NCBI GenBank assembly: GCA_037576215.1
Contig: JBANDB010000008.1
Span: forward strand, 2,666,001 to 2,730,000
Reading direction: 5' to 3'
Origin: Armillaria gallica
Taxonomy: Eukaryota > Basidiomycota > Agaricomycetes > Agaricales > Physalacriaceae
Length of the DNA: 64,000 bases
Of this stretch, positions 34,399 through 45,939 are shown piece after piece. The number at the start of each line of letters is the position of its first letter. The stretch's first letter is position 1. Position numbers and translations under genes: made by a program. The notes beneath the pieces are model-generated. The model saw only the letters and a list, made by a program, of their open reading frames with translations, did not search any database and was not told where the DNA came from.

Positions 34399-35073
34399 TC
34401 ACGACGTACTGGCAATGCATGTATCGACCTCGGGCAGGCAAAACCTGGACACAGAAATCTGCAAGCACAACGATGAGAGAGGAAGAAGCAAACGAGGTTC
34501 AAGACTATCACCTGCAGTTTCACGCCCTTGCATTTGGTGGTGGACAGCGTGAGTGCCTTATGAACAGCAGTATGGCTGTGGAATTCGACAGTGGCATAGT
34601 AGATGTTCGGAGTATGTCCAGGCCCAAGGGATACCTGAGTTGGAACTGGACATCCTTGACTGCAACGAATCTCAACGCGACGAATCTCGCCGCAATTATC
34701 AGAGAAGAATTTATGAAGGTCATCATCGGTGAGATCCGGACTGAGCTGATAACTGTTTTCAGAGTATTGCCCACATATTAATAGTAAAGAAACCATACAT
34801 TCCCGACAAAGATGGCAGGATTAACTTTGAGACCTCTGTAAATCATATCGACCTGTCGCTGTTTCTCAATCTGGACGCGTTTTGCTTTTGTGGGTCGTGG
34901 TTTGGGCTTCTCGGCTGGATCAGCCTCTTGCGCCGGAGTTCCAGGCATGTACATATAACCCTTCCCTCAAAAATTAGCTGGTATCGACAAAGAAGCATTG
35001 CACTAACCTCAATCAGTTTCGCAGCTTTCTTTGCTCCTTCCTTGGATAATAGAGACCAGTGAATGCGAACCAT
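34399..35073 (-). CDS. Single-RRM RNA-binding protein
   Basis: Four exons (35008-35073, 34799-34960, 34512-34745, 34399-34458) give 173 aa. After a lysine-rich N-terminus (EKPKPRPTKAKRVQIEKQR) comes one RRM. RNP2 is PAIFVGNLSPDLTDDDLHKF, split by an intron, then CGEIRRVEIRCSQG. An RNP1-like strand follows (IYYATVEFHSHTAVHKALTL), and the domain closes with TKCKGVKLQI. A short tail ends RFCLPEVDTCIASTS. The RNP1 is weak (no aromatic pair of the KGFAFV type), so RNA affinity may be modest. The start at 35073 (MVRIHWSLLSKEG) is the first ATG in frame; a further 5' exon cannot be excluded because ATG follows TTGCTTCAG. Role unknown. Confidence 0.75.
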
Positions 35074-35440
35074 CTGAAGCAACGACGCGGAAGACACTAC
35101 ACAAAATGAGAGGGGTTAGGGGTGGTGAGAATCGAAGTGACACGGGAAGACTGATTGAAAACGAGAGTCGAGACTTGAAGACACCGACAATGCAAACGAT
35201 CCTCCCTTTTATACCAGTTCTATGTAGCAACCCTGATTTTCGCAAACAATTGGGTTATGGCAAAGAAGCAAGACAAATTTTCCATTTAAGTATAGGAATA
35301 AAGTTTGCTACCATTGTCGACTAGATGCCACGCGGGGGAAGGACATTGTCGAACAAAGTCAAGCCCTTCAAGCACCGGCGCGACAGTCACGTTGTTCAGT
35401 GAATAACGGCACGTGCTGTGACAGCGTGATTCCACTCTTC
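35074..35440. promoter_or_regulatory. Divergent promoter region between RRM gene and FMC1
   Basis: This is a 367-nt gap between two divergent start codons. It should hold both promoters. No clear TATA or known binding site stands out to me. Confidence 0.35.
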
Positions 35441-35855
35441 ATGGCCTCCCAACATGTCGTCGCCTCAACGTATCGCTCTATTCTTCGTGAACTGAGAAAA
35501 TCAGTTAGCTCGTTTTATCTGGATCTGGTTTCAGCATTAATGGGCTTACAGGCGCCTTCCAAACGGAATATCGTCAATCCCTTATCGTCCAATTTTCGAT
35601 CCATTTTGGAAGGATACCAACAATCCGGGAATGAGCGCGTCTTGGAGGACGTTCGAAATGCTGTAGCGCTTATGCAGGCTTCGAGGCAACACCAGGTGCG
35701 TCTCCGTATTGTCAAAGATTTCTCTATATTCATGGTGGTGCCAGTTCCTCTTGGACAGATACAACCCTTTGATAGACCTGACGGCGGAAGAGAGGATTCA
35801 CGCCACCGCTCGGCGAGTAGGCCTCGACATGCCTGTGACCCACCAGCCCGAGTAG
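35441..35855 (+). CDS. FMC1: FMC1 family, ATP synthase assembly (LYR-like) protein
   Basis: Three exons (35441-35503, 35552-35695, 35745-35855) give 105 aa. It opens ASTYRSILRELRKS, an LYR-like helix, then NPLSSNFRSILEGYQQSGNE and NAVALMQASRQHQ. It closes with LLDRYNPLIDLTAEERIHAT and RRVGLDMP, which is very close to the family C-terminus. Fmc1 is a small mitochondrial matrix protein needed for F1-ATPase assembly in yeast at high temperature. The stop codon (TAG, 35853-35855) directly abuts an ATG at 35856 that belongs to the next open frame. Confidence 0.92.
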
Positions 35856-35936
35856 ATGTTGTTAGGCCTCCGGCTTTCCTCGCTACTACTCCAACTTGAC
35901 AAACAAGGCAAAACAAATAAAAATCTTTTGACTCGG

Positions 35937-37172
35937 ATGAGCCTCAAAATCGGTTACCGATACCTCAGAATGGCTGCTACATCCACCAAAGTGCTCAAGT
36001 GCGACTCTGCTTCGATTGCTTTTGATCTTGTATCAGAACAGCCTACAATAACCTCTCCAGATACATTGGCTTCTCTACAAATCGCCGCCCGCCATCTCCA
36101 TGATCTTCAACCAGTCGCGTTCCCTACAGAGACCGTGTACGGCCTCGGTGCTCTCGCCTTGAATTCGACAGCAGCATCCCGCATATTCGCTATCAAAGGC
36201 CGTCCATCAGATAACCCTCTTATCGTACATGTATCTTCGTTCAAGATGCTCCATTCAATCATTCCATCCAATTTCACGCTTCCAGCGACATATCAGATTC
36301 TCATGAGACATTTTTGGCCTGGAGCATTGACCCTTCTTTTTCCCAGCGATCCTAATGTTATCCCATCCATAATCACCGCAAATCATCCCACAGTCGCAAT
36401 CCGAATGCCTTCACATCCCGTCGCCAGAGCCTTGATAGCTATTGCTGATGCTCCACTGGCGGCACCCAGCGCAAACAGCTCAGGGAAGCCCAGTCCCACT
36501 CGCGCCGAACACGTCTTACGCGACCACGATGGCAGACTCGGTATCATTCTAGACGGAGGCTCTTGCGACGTAGGGGTGGAGAGCACAGTCGTGGATGGCC
36601 TACAACCCGATGGCAATATCCGCGTACTCCGACCAGGAGGAGTCACCGTTGAAGACATATCCCGAGTTCTACAGCAAGAACTAGATGGCGCGGAATGCAT
36701 ACCACAGGTGTTGGTGCATCGACGCGACTATGCAGACCAGGAGTTAGAACAAGCACCAACTACTCCGGGTATGAAATACAGGCATTATTCCCCATCGGTA
36801 CCGGTGACGCTGCTCTTCACGCGTTCTCCCATTCCAGCAGGAGAACAAAGCTACAACGCTTCGGAATATCTAGCGAGACTGTCGCTCGGTAGTGATCTTT
36901 CACGTCCTATCAAGGTTGGACTATTAACGCCGACTGATTCCGTCCTCGGAATGTTCACGTTACCCAATGGTATAGAATGGCGTCGTTTTTTCCTGGGACC
37001 TGTTAGTAACCCTGCGGTAACTGCTCAAAAGTTGTTCGATGGTTTGCTGACATTAGAGGAGGAAAAGGTGGACCTCATACTCATAGAGGAAATAGAGGAG
37101 TCCAAAGAGGGCCTGGCTGTGATGAATCGCGTCAGGAAAGCGGCTGGCGAATTCAAATACTTGACCTTTTAG
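35937..37172 (+). CDS. SUA5: Threonylcarbamoyl-AMP synthase (Sua5/YrdC)
   Basis: This is a single-exon gene of 411 aa from the ATG at 35937. The YrdC domain has PVAFPTETVYGLGALALN, the KGRPSDNPLIVHVSS motif (nucleotide/threonine binding), HFWPGALTLLF, IRMPSHPVARALI and PLAAPSANSSGKPSPT. The C-terminal Sua5 domain follows a linker with APTTPGMKYRHYSP. The enzyme makes threonylcarbamoyl-AMP for t6A37 on ANN-decoding tRNAs. Start choice is open: ATGs at 35937 and 35970 are both plausible, while the ATG at 35856 abuts the FMC1 stop and is unlikely. A longer N-terminus (SLKIGYRYLR) might target mitochondria. It is intron-free in an intron-rich neighbourhood. Confidence 0.95.
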   Translation: MSLKIGYRYLRMAATSTKVLKCDSASIAFDLVSEQPTITSPDTLASLQIAARHLHDLQPVAFPTETVYGLGALALNSTAASRIFAIKGRPSDNPLIVHVSSFKMLHSIIPSNFTLPATYQILMRHFWPGALTLLFPSDPNVIPSIITANHPTVAIRMPSHPVARALIAIADAPLAAPSANSSGKPSPTRAEHVLRDHDGRLGIILDGGSCDVGVESTVVDGLQPDGNIRVLRPGGVTVEDISRVLQQELDGAECIPQVLVHRRDYADQELEQAPTTPGMKYRHYSPSVPVTLLFTRSPIPAGEQSYNASEYLARLSLGSDLSRPIKVGLLTPTDSVLGMFTLPNGIEWRRFFLGPVSNPAVTAQKLFDGLLTLEEEKVDLILIEEIEESKEGLAVMNRVRKAAGEFKYLTF

Positions 37173-37665
37173 AGGACCGATACGTTATCGCAAGTCGAGT
37201 TTTCGGTTTTCTGTGAACTTCTACTGATGCACGTTTCGATCTATAGGGAATAACAAACAAAGTAGATGTAGACCCAGGTAGATCCCTGTACTCGCTTTCA
37301 GAATGCACCGCTATGTCACGCTAGGAGCCATGGTCTGTCCCAATCAATCCTCATGTTCCTAATCGACACTTCCCATACCGTGCGGCGCCGCACCGCAAAA
37401 CGCGTGTTTACGCTTTCTGCCGGCTTGCTTTGTCCTTCTCATGTGACTTGAAAGCGAAATCTCTTTCAGTTAGTCGCATGTTCCGAGCCTTTGCTGAAAT
37501 TTTCGTTTTGGATCAGTCCAAGCATATCTTCCCGAAGCGTCAATGTCATCGGCACAGCATATAAAGGCCGCCTATTCCGTTGACATGAAAGAGAAGGGTC
37601 TTTCGTGTGCACTTCATCCCACTCGCAAAGTATAATCTGCGTCCACTTTCTTCCTTAGCCTCAAG
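37173..37665. promoter_or_regulatory. Intergenic region with TATA box upstream of HMG-box gene
   Basis: The 490 nt hold no gene. A TATAAA at about 37560-37565 lies about 105 nt before the candidate ATG at 37665 of the HMG-box gene, a sensible position for a core promoter. Several CAAT-like and pyrimidine stretches precede it. Confidence 0.45.
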
Positions 37666-39431
37666 ATGCAAAACAGCAGTACGTGTTACGACCATCTTTA
37701 TGCGGAGAGAAACTAATGTTCCATTGTGTATCGATTAGATATGCCGAGTCTTTTCAACCCCCTTGGTCCTTCCAGGATCAACATCCTCAAGACTTTTACT
37801 CCCCCCTACCGAAGAGCTCAGTAACCTTTCTTTGTCGGGGATTCGTTTGGCACGATCTGCGCGTAGCACCCATGCGTATGGTCTTCGAGACGCGTTGGAC
37901 GTCGCTCAGAACATTGGTTCTCTCGATATAGCCTCTATAGGTTCATACACTTCGACGCCCTATGTTCATTCTCGCGCCACTCTGCCTGCTTTAGACAATG
38001 ATTCGATGACATCACCCGCCCTTACGTTGATCCACACGCATCCCCCGACACCCCATATTCCCCCATCCGCCACTCTTACTGCGCCTCCTGTAGATGAATG
38101 TTCGATGTCGTTATCCCTGCCTCCCCAGAACATTGGCAACGATCTTGGCTTTCATCATATGCATGCAGCGACAGCAGATGGCGTACTTCCAACTTCATTG
38201 TCGACCCCAGAGCCGGGGGCGGAGGTTGACATTGTGCCCGATCCTGTAATCAAGCCCAAAATCCCCCGCCCGCCCAACGCTTTCATCCTCTTTCGTTCGG
38301 ACATCCTCAAAAAAATACGCGAAAAAGACCCAAAAAACAAGACGGAAAAGCAGCGATTTCTTAGTCGGGTTGCTGGGGAAGCATGGAGGCGCACCACTCC
38401 CGAGGAGCGTCAGGCCTTAATAAATTGGCAGAGGAGGCGCGAGCCGATCATCTTAAAAAGTATCCCAACTATAAGTTTTCACCGCAACGCAAGGGTTCCA
38501 GGATGAAAGGCCGTCTCGAAAACGATCGGGAGAATGGAGCCGACGATGCAGCGTCGATCAGCCATTTTGTGGAGAATGTCCTCGGTATTCAAGGTAAGGC
38601 TATCCAAGAGAAGCTTCTCAGCGTCGTAGAAAGGGTCGTCCTCAGCGCCCCAAGGCACCTACTAGCCAAGTCAACACTTCACCATCGCGATCTGCGACTA
38701 CCCCTACGTCGCCTGCCGCTGACTACGGCACATTCATTGAGCTGGGGCCAATAACCCCTTTAGCTTTCAACCCGCATTATGGACATCCGCTGGATTTAGT
38801 GGGTGTTACTCCACAGCACGTTCCTTCTCTTGATACCGAAACCACCACGGCACCTTCGTTTCCTTCTATCATTCAGATCCCTTCCACCGACTACAATGCA
38901 ACTGGCTTAGGACTGACTCTAGTTCCCTTCTCCCCTTTCTTGACTATGCCTCATATGTTCCAAACCTCACTCACTACGAAATCGACAATGCGACATCGCT
39001 GCCCGCTGCCGCCCCTGCCTCTCCCGACCATCACTCCGCTGAGCTGGGACCCACGCCAACGCCCTTCATCCTTCGTCGGCCATGCCACATACATCGCTCG
39101 ATTACCCGGCCGATCACCCGTTGCTTGTTGCGCCTCGACGTCCTTCGAGCTCTCAGGGTTTCTTTCGTCATCTCGAACGCGGAGACATCATTTTTCGTTC
39201 AGCTTCCACCGTCCCTGCAGTCTCTCATCCCACAACAGTTCATGATCATGTTATGGTTAGCTACTTATTTGAGGCATTGGTCCTTTGAATTCAGTTTCGT
39301 GATGCTGACTCCGTCGAATGCAGCATCCATACACGTGGAGCAGGTCCCCTAGCCTAGCAGGAGATGGTTTTACTCTCCCCAGTGTCGACGCGCCGTGGGA
39401 TAAGGACGTGAATCTGCCTGGTGAGGCGTAA
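37665..39431 (+). CDS. HMG-box transcription factor, reading frame broken
   Basis: A MATA_HMG-type box is clear: IKPKIPRPPNAFILFRSDIL, then KQRFLSRVAGEAWRRTTPEE, then LAEEARADHLKKYPNYKFSP and QRKGSRMKGR. The two halves lie in different frames: after ..PEERQ the sequence needs one extra base near 38417-38424 (TTAATAAA) to join. The downstream Ser/Pro-rich region also changes frame, near 38960 and 39080, without introns. The end is clear: after an intron, DGFTLPSVDAPWDKDV to a stop at 39429-39431. The 5' exon from ATG at about 37665 does not close in phase. HMG-box factors of this kind control mating and development in mushrooms. Exons are only approximate. Confidence 0.7.
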
Positions 39432-39929
39432 GGATAATCGTCAAATTGGACATGAATAATATCGGATAATTAATCTTGTCTACGTTAACGTTCCCACCGT
39501 CTCTGTTAGCGGACTTTTGTCGATTTGGGGAGAGAGTGGGTGTATGATAATGTAGTAGATAGGTTTAGTGTCATGAAGGCGTATCAAATATTGTCGGCTA
39601 TAACTCAGAGGCTGGAATGCAAAGCCTGGGGAGTATACTTGGATGTTCGAAAGTAGTGATATTTCTATTGGCCCCTACAGAATGTGCTCACAGCGTTTCC
39701 TTCCGTTGATTGCATGGAAGATGTCTCAAAGGGAGACCGCGACGGGGAGAAATAACGGAGTGGAGCAGCTTCAACCTTCAAGAGTTGAGGAATAAGTAGT
39801 AATGATCAGCACTCTCCAGTAATTATATAACCGATGCATGTGTCAATTGTCATCTTGTAAACTTCCGTATCGCGTTCCTGCCGATGTCGATTAGTTAGCT
39901 TCGAGGACACAGTATGCGATTTCCCACCT
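39432..39929. other. Convergent intergenic region
   Basis: The 500 nt between the HMG-box gene and the DUF302 gene, both ending here, show no gene. Confidence 0.4.
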
Positions 39930-40488
39930 CTACAGCTCCGTAACCTTCGTGAGCAGTCTTTCAACTTTGTCGTCGAGAATTTGAGCAGCGGCTTTGAGCG
40001 CCGTGTTATCCCCCAATGCCATCACAGAGGACGGTAGGTGATATATGATATCTGTCCCACTACCATCCGCCTTTTCCAGGATTAGAAGACGAGGAGGTAT
40101 GTTAAGGGCAGCTCGAAGGTCATGCCTCATCATGGTTTCGGCGATGACCGGATTTCCAATGGTGTACACTGTCGCGGTCGGGACGTTTTCATCATAGGTT
40201 TTCATCCAAACGGAGTGATTGAGTTGGAAGAAGAACCTAACTACGCTAAGTACTCAAAGGTGACAGGGATGGAATGCTTAGCACTCACAAGAAATCGTTA
40301 CCATTGGCCATTTTCTTCAAGCCTTCCTCAAATGCTTCTTTAGTGACGCCAGACCTGAGGAAGGGGATCAATCCGGCGGATTGTTCCCTATGGACTTCCT
40401 CGTCGAGACGGCGCAAAACATCAGAAACGGGCAAAGGAGTAGTGAATGTAACAAGCTGAGCGGTAAATGAAGTAATTGTTTTAGACAT
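39930..40488 (-). CDS. DUF302 domain protein
   Basis: Two exons (40289-40488, 39930-40236) give 168 aa. The C-half carries the DUF302 pattern: YTIGNPVIAETMMRHDLRAA, then IPPRLLILEKADGSGTDIIY and HLPSSVMALGD. The N-half (TPLPVSDVLRRLDEEV, GLIPFLRSGVTKEAFEEGLK) is a helical cap common in fungal members. The fold (TT1751-like) is widespread, but no reaction is established. No signal peptide is seen, so it is probably cytosolic. It is divergent from DBP8. Confidence 0.85.
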
Positions 40489-40713
40489 AGCAAAGCAGTA
40501 AAACGATGGGTGCAATGGGCGCTTCCGCTCATGTCAACCTCTGTATTTAAAGCGATCAGGATGTGGTTCTGATGTGATTCGACGGACCGAGTAGCTAGTA
40601 ATCATTTTCAACTTAACTCGGTGAATGACTAATTAGCCCGACCCGTGCGAGAGCATCGGTGGTATCTTCGCCCAGAGTGTACCACTGGCAGAGACGGAAA
40701 ATCGCGCCAAAAA

Positions 40714-42700
40714 ATGATCGCCGGAAAAACGGTGTGACCTGTGTGACGTACTCTGCTCTTCGCGAATTACCATGAAGCGTAGGTCCGACATAGTTTTCAG
40801 GCGCCCCAAAAGCGACCAAGAGTGTTGGATGACGATAAAGATACTGGCAGTGACAACGGCGATGCGGGATATGAGCTTCGGCAAAAGGATCAGAGCTCCG
40901 ATGAAGAGATACCTACTAGGGAACTGAACAGCATATCCCGCTTCAAAGAAAAGGGCCCCTCACAACCGAGCCCAGCTCCGACTGCTGCGACTTCCAAACA
41001 TGCCTCCTTCTCAGACCTGGGAATATCTAGAACACTGCAGGCGGCTCTCACCTCCATGTCAATACGAATGCCAACAGAAGTTCAGGCGGCATGTATACCT
41101 CCCCTGTTGTCAGGTGCGACCCTGGTCATTTTCTACTTGCTTGCATGCTCACAAGTTTCAGGCAGGGATTGTATCGGGAACGCAAAAACGGGTTCAGGAA
41201 AGACCATTACATTCGCCCTGCCCATACTTCAAAAACTTGCTGTAGATCCCTACGGGTTATTTGCACTAGTTCTGACACCCACGCGGTCAGTTCGTTGCGC
41301 TTACTCGGTGCTCACGTTCTCTTATTTACTGTAGCCTGTAGGGAGTTGGCCTTCCAAATTTCGGAACAATTTGCAGTGCTTGGAGCTGCGTTGAATATCC
41401 GCACGTCCGTCATTGTTGGAGGCATGGATATGATGGCTCAGAGTTTGGAACTTGGAAACCGCCCCCATGTCGTTATTGCAACACCAGGCCGTCTTGTTGA
41501 TCATCTGAACAGCGGAAGTGGGGAATGGAATCTGTCCCGGGTGAAATTTTTGGTACGTCCAAAGTTTTCTGAAGCTTCCAAACTTAATGACATAAGATTC
41601 AGGTCTTAGATGAAGCAGACCGTCTTCTTACACCAACTTTCGCACCAGAGCTAGCCCATCTTTTCGGTGTTCTCCCCAAATCACGACAGACATGCCTATT
41701 CACCGCGACCATGACCGATTCGATCGAAAATTTGGCTGATGCCGAACCACAACCGGGAAACAGAAGCCATTTGTACACAGAATGTCCGAGACGTAGGTCT
41801 TTTCTTTTCTTTTGCGCGCTGTTGTTCATATTTTGGCAGTGTTGAGACGGTTGAGACACTAAAACAGCACTATATCCTCGTGCCATCGCATGTCCGAGAA
41901 TCTTATCTGTATTATCTGTTATGCAATCCTCCGGAGTCGACACTACATATGCGGCGTGCACCGCCTGAGCCAACCAAAAAGTTCGGGAAACCATCAAAGA
42001 CCAAACGAGATAAGAAGAAGCCGACGGATGAAGAGATTATTCCAGAACAACCGCCACCAACGATTATATTTTGCAATCGTCCCCGAACAGCAGCCTATCT
42101 GACGCTTGTACTAAAGACGCTATCAATACGAAGTACGGCTTTGCATTCGCGGCTGACGCAGCGGGAACGACTTTCATCACTTTCGTTATTCCGGTCGTCG
42201 GTGATACCCGTCCTAGTGTCAACGGACGTGGGTAGTCGTGGTCTCGATATCGAAGACGTCGCGCTAGTAATAAATTGGGACATGCCCATGGAGCCGGAGG
42301 AATACACGCACAGGGTTGGTAGAACGGCGCGCGCGGGTAAAGGAGGTGTCGCTATCAGTTTTGTAACGGAACGTGACGAAGACCGGGTATTGCGGATAGA
42401 GGGCCGAATCAGTGAGCCATTTGTGCCATTATGCTTTGCATGCGTCTGACAGCTTCCGTAGACATGCAATTAAACGAGATGAACGTACCTGAGGCCCGAG
42501 TGCTAGAGAAACTAAATGCTGTGTCTACGGCCAAACGTCTAGCAAATATGGTCAGTACTTCTTACATGTGTGAGAATCTGAAAGTATAACATTGCACACA
42601 GGAGATACATGACTCTGACTTTGGGAAACGCGAGAAAATACACAAAATAAAGCAGGGGGATTCTCGGTCCGACTCAGGGACCATGGTAAGTAGGATATGA
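40714..42700 (+). CDS. DBP8: ATP-dependent RNA helicase DBP8 (DEAD box), one apparent missing base
   Basis: I read about eight exons, 538 aa once one base is restored. Motifs: Q-motif region ([20 protein letters not shown]), motif I AKTGSGKT, Ia TPTREL, GG and [13 protein letters not shown] as [12 protein letters not shown] as FTATMTDS. RecA2 has [25 protein letters not shown] and [13 protein letters not shown], with [13 protein letters not shown] at the end. Dbp8 acts with Esf2 in 18S rRNA maturation. In exon 5 the frame changes at GGGAAACAG (41755-41763): one more A gives ..[11 protein letters not shown], as in the family. The first exon (18 nt from ATG 40714) is inferred from the acceptor before [11 protein letters not shown] and is uncertain. 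Confidence 0.9.
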
Positions 42701-43107
42701 TCGAGTGGAGTGAGACTACTGTACTGCGGTGACGCTGATAGCTAAGGACTGATTAATCCAGTATGAGCTTGCCACTCGTAAAAAATATAGTGGCCGTCTC
42801 GGAACTGCGGTATTCCACCCAGCTAGCCTAAGGGAGCCTGAAGGCTGTTGAGGTCTTGACTTGTTATACTTAACTATTCTAAGGAATCCGGCCACCGCGT
42901 GATCGACGCACGCATATAGCAATCAAGATTAGCTAATCAATGATTGACTGAGGCATCATCGTTGCCTGCTCCATCGTTTCTTCCATACCCTTCCTTACTC
43001 CATCCTTTCCACTTATCATCACGATTCTGACGGGAGAATCACCTCTTGAAACATTCGTTTATTTCGAGCACTCTCCTAGACCTACTACCACGATTGGTTT
43101 CAGCACC
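42701..43107. other. Intergenic region, no gene seen
   Basis: This 407-nt region is upstream of the BTB gene. DBP8 could have one more small 3' exon here, because a GTAAGT follows the ATG at 42683; otherwise nothing is seen. Confidence 0.35.
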
Positions 43108-44292
43108 ATGGACACTAACAATTGGGACTCGGTTCTCTCCTTCGCGTCGGAGCCAGTAGTATCGAGCTCGCCTGGCTCCTCTAGTACGTATGAGGAGAAG
43201 AGACGCGTAGATCACGGCTCGGACGGGTCGCCGACACAGGTCCCAACCCCCCCGGTAACGCCAATGTGGTTCAATGGTTATTCCCTTTGGTCTCACAATG
43301 AACAGGAATCGATGAATGGCTCTCCAACGGCCGAAGATGCCCCAGAAGAAAGCATTCTCGTTTCTGTCTCGACAACGTTCTATCCCGGTGCCCAGAACGA
43401 CTCCCTACCACCAGATATGACACTTTTGTCGTCAGACTCGGTATTTTTCTACGTTCATACCCATGTATTACTTGGGGTTTCGAACAATCGTTTCAAATCT
43501 TTGATTCCATTATCGATGTCCGACGGGAGGGAGCAGAATGTGGTCGTCCATGCGCCCGAGACAGCTCCAGTCCTCAACGTCATTCTGCATACTGCGTATC
43601 GGATGTCCTGCATGCACTATTCACCCACATTCGACACTTTGGTGGCTGCAGTCCATCAATTCCCGGGGTATGGTATCGACGTCATATCTCATATTTCACC
43701 GACCACACCACTTTACTCCCATCTGCTGTCACATGCCCCTCTCGTTCCCATTGACGTATATGCATTGGCGGCGTGTTACAATTTGTATGACCTCGCAGTA
43801 TCAACCTCGTCCCATCTGTATGTGTTCATTCTTTTCTGTTGCAGTTTCTAAATTTCTGCCTAGGCTTTCATATCACCTTCCCGGTCTCACGGACGAACTC
43901 GTGGACCGAATCGGTCCACGATACCTCAAGCGACTATTCTTCCTGCATATGGGGCGTGCCGACGCATTGAAAAGGATATTACTTCCCCCTCCTCATCCCC
44001 ATCCTCCGACTCCTTGGTGTGACTTTGAGGAACAGAAAAGGTTGGCTCGAGCATGGGCGCTCGCCTCTGCGTATCTCGCATGGGAGGCAAGGCCTGGTAT
44101 GTATCTATTACGTTACTTGTTCTTGTTTGACATTCTCATGTTCTATCTATTTTAGATCTCGCCACCAGCGCCCTGGAAAACGCCCTGGGCCCTCTAGCGG
44201 AGCATTTGTCGTGCTCCGCCTGCAAGGAGGCACTCACTGTGCGCGTGAAAGATCTCGTCGTTCAGTGGAGCATAGTCAAACGGACGATATAA
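43108..44292 (+). CDS. BTB/POZ domain protein
   Basis: Three exons (43108-43817, 43864-44096, 44156-44292) give 359 aa. The N-terminus is Ser/Pro-rich and disordered. From about residue 108 the pattern DMTLLSSDSVFFYVHTHVLL is the BTB core (substrate described, visible-phenotype style strand D-h-x-h-x-S-x-D-x-x-x-F-x-V-H). It continues with SNNRFKSLIP, LNVILHTAYRM, ALAACYNLYDLAVS and a helical back domain (YLKRLFFLHMGRADALKRIL). The tail has two Cys (CSACKEAL). Such proteins are numerous in Agaricomycetes; some act as cullin-3 adaptors, but this one has no attached substrate domain. Function unknown. Confidence 0.8.
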
Positions 44293-44767
44293 GGCATCAC
44301 ACACACTCTATCATGCCTTATCTCAACCGCCCTCTACTCCCTTGCCACGATAACCAAAAAGATCACACCCACAGCTGCTCTTTAGATTTCGAAACTATAC
44401 ATCCTGGCCTTCCACTCTCAAGTACCTGTATCATTATTCTGCTCTCTGTGGTTCATCATCATTAACGCAATTGACACCACATAACTCTCATTTCCAAGAT
44501 ACCACTCGAAACTGATTTGTATTACTCTCTGTTTACGCTATCGATTATCAGGGTTCTCTCTTTCTAGGGACTCCTTTCCTCATTACAGCTTCAACTCGTT
44601 GTACATTATTCTTTTCGCATATTTGTTTGTATCCCAATTCACTCGTCTAATATACACGAATAGACCTGTATTACACTTTCAATTGCGACGTACTATTTCT
44701 CATCGATTCAAATTAGCGTAGAACAAGCATACAAACTGTAAGCTGGGTATAAGCATTTACATTACAT
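44293..44767. other. Convergent 3' region of BTB gene and MOB1
   Basis: These 475 nt hold only AT-rich, pyrimidine-rich sequence with no coding signal; they are probably the 3' UTRs of the two converging genes. Confidence 0.4.
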
Positions 44768-45815
44768 CTATCGGGCCTTGTCCTCTGCTAAAATGGCATC
44801 ATTGAGTTCGTCCAACGGAGCCAACTCCTTTTTGTCGACAAGGTCAAACTAGAGAAAACTTAGTAGGAGTGCCGTAAATTGGTGATCATGCCTACTTCGT
44901 TGATAAATAGGAAAAAATGTCTGTAGCTCGTGTTGAGGTGGGCTAACAGATAACAACGTTATTTCCGACCAAACGATACAAATTTCCACGTACCTTCTAT
45001 GCCAAGAGCGCATATATGATCAAAGTGATTGCTATATATATGGGCATACACGCGGAACAAGCGACGGACAATGGTCCGCACAGTGTCACGGAAATTCTTG
45101 GGGAAAGGAACACCTAAAAGCAATGAGATTGGAATCAAATGTGCGCCTCTCCATACCAATCTTGTTAGGAAATATCGCCTCGTCTTCGAGCAAGTTCTGT
45201 GCCCAGTTCATCAAAGCATCGACATATTCAGGGGCTGTGAGCTTTGTTGGACGTTTGTATTTGATGCCATCTTCCCACAAATATTCATATCTAGACAGCA
45301 TGAGTAAATCCGACTAGCAGGGAAGTAGATCAGAAGCACCTAGGTCCTGCAGACATTATGGGACACTGATCGCTTTCAGTACGATGATGGCAGGGCGGTT
45401 GGTTGCAGATTCACCTCTTCGCGCGTGCAAAACTCTGTAATAGTGCCATACAGCATGTTCAGATGGTTAAAGAAATCGACGGCTGATGAGGGCGATTGAG
45501 ATAGATTCAAAGGATCTTGACCGCAGACACGAACCGTGGACCGCTAACCACTCATTGGTGTCCTCGCCTTCAGGTAGCTGTACTGCGAGCCTGAGGTTTC
45601 CGGATCCCTAAGGAATATTTTAATGCTGAAGTGGATCCAAGCAAGCAGTGTACTGACCAGTGTAGCTTCGGCGTACTTTCTCAGCTGGTATTGCTTAGTA
45701 CCCTCAGGGACATCCTTCCGGGGCTTGAATGTACGAGTTTTTCCACTGGATGTGATAAATCAGCGCTCAGAATACCGAGATTTCGAGTGTCGTACAGGCC
45801 AAAGAAAGAAGACAT
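44768..45815 (-). CDS. MOB1: MOB kinase activator 1, one apparent missing base
   Basis: Eight exons (45658-45815 down to 44768-44848) encode about 235 aa. Family landmarks: GTKQYQLRKYAEATLGSGNL, VQLPEGEDTNEWLA, VDFFNHLNMLYGTITEFCT, then the zinc-site ECPIMSAGPRYEYLWEDG, KYKRPTKLTAPEYVDALMNW, FPKNFRDTVRTIVRRLFRVY and HIYSNHFDHI. Cys and His ligands are present. Mob1 activates NDR/LATS kinases in mitotic exit and septation. The first exon needs one extra base: the run of five T on the plus strand at 45738-45742 (GGAAAAACTCG in the gene) must be six to join SHPVEK to TRTFKPRKDVPEG. Exon 4 is only 26 nt. Confidence 0.95.
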
Positions 45816-45939
45816 GGTGGTAGGACACTAATGAGAGCAGCAGGGAATTTGAGCACGTGGTCGAGTGGGCCGATTGATCCCGCCTTTTGATCGTCGACAC
45901 TCACGTTGCCCGAATTCGAACATTCCTTTGAAGACGCTG

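Noticed and set aside
34329..34781. 150-codon plus-strand frame
   Set aside because: It lies exactly opposite the RRM exons, which carry RNP motifs and close in phase.
35856..35936. ATG at 35856 as the SUA5 start
   Set aside because: It abuts the FMC1 stop and adds 27 residues without resemblance to Sua5; ATGs at 35937 and 35970 are better.
40822..41334. Start of DBP8 at the first codon of the open frame (40822)
   Set aside because: That codon is TTG, and a good acceptor (TTTTCAG at 40794-40800) lies upstream in frame, so a 5' exon is needed.
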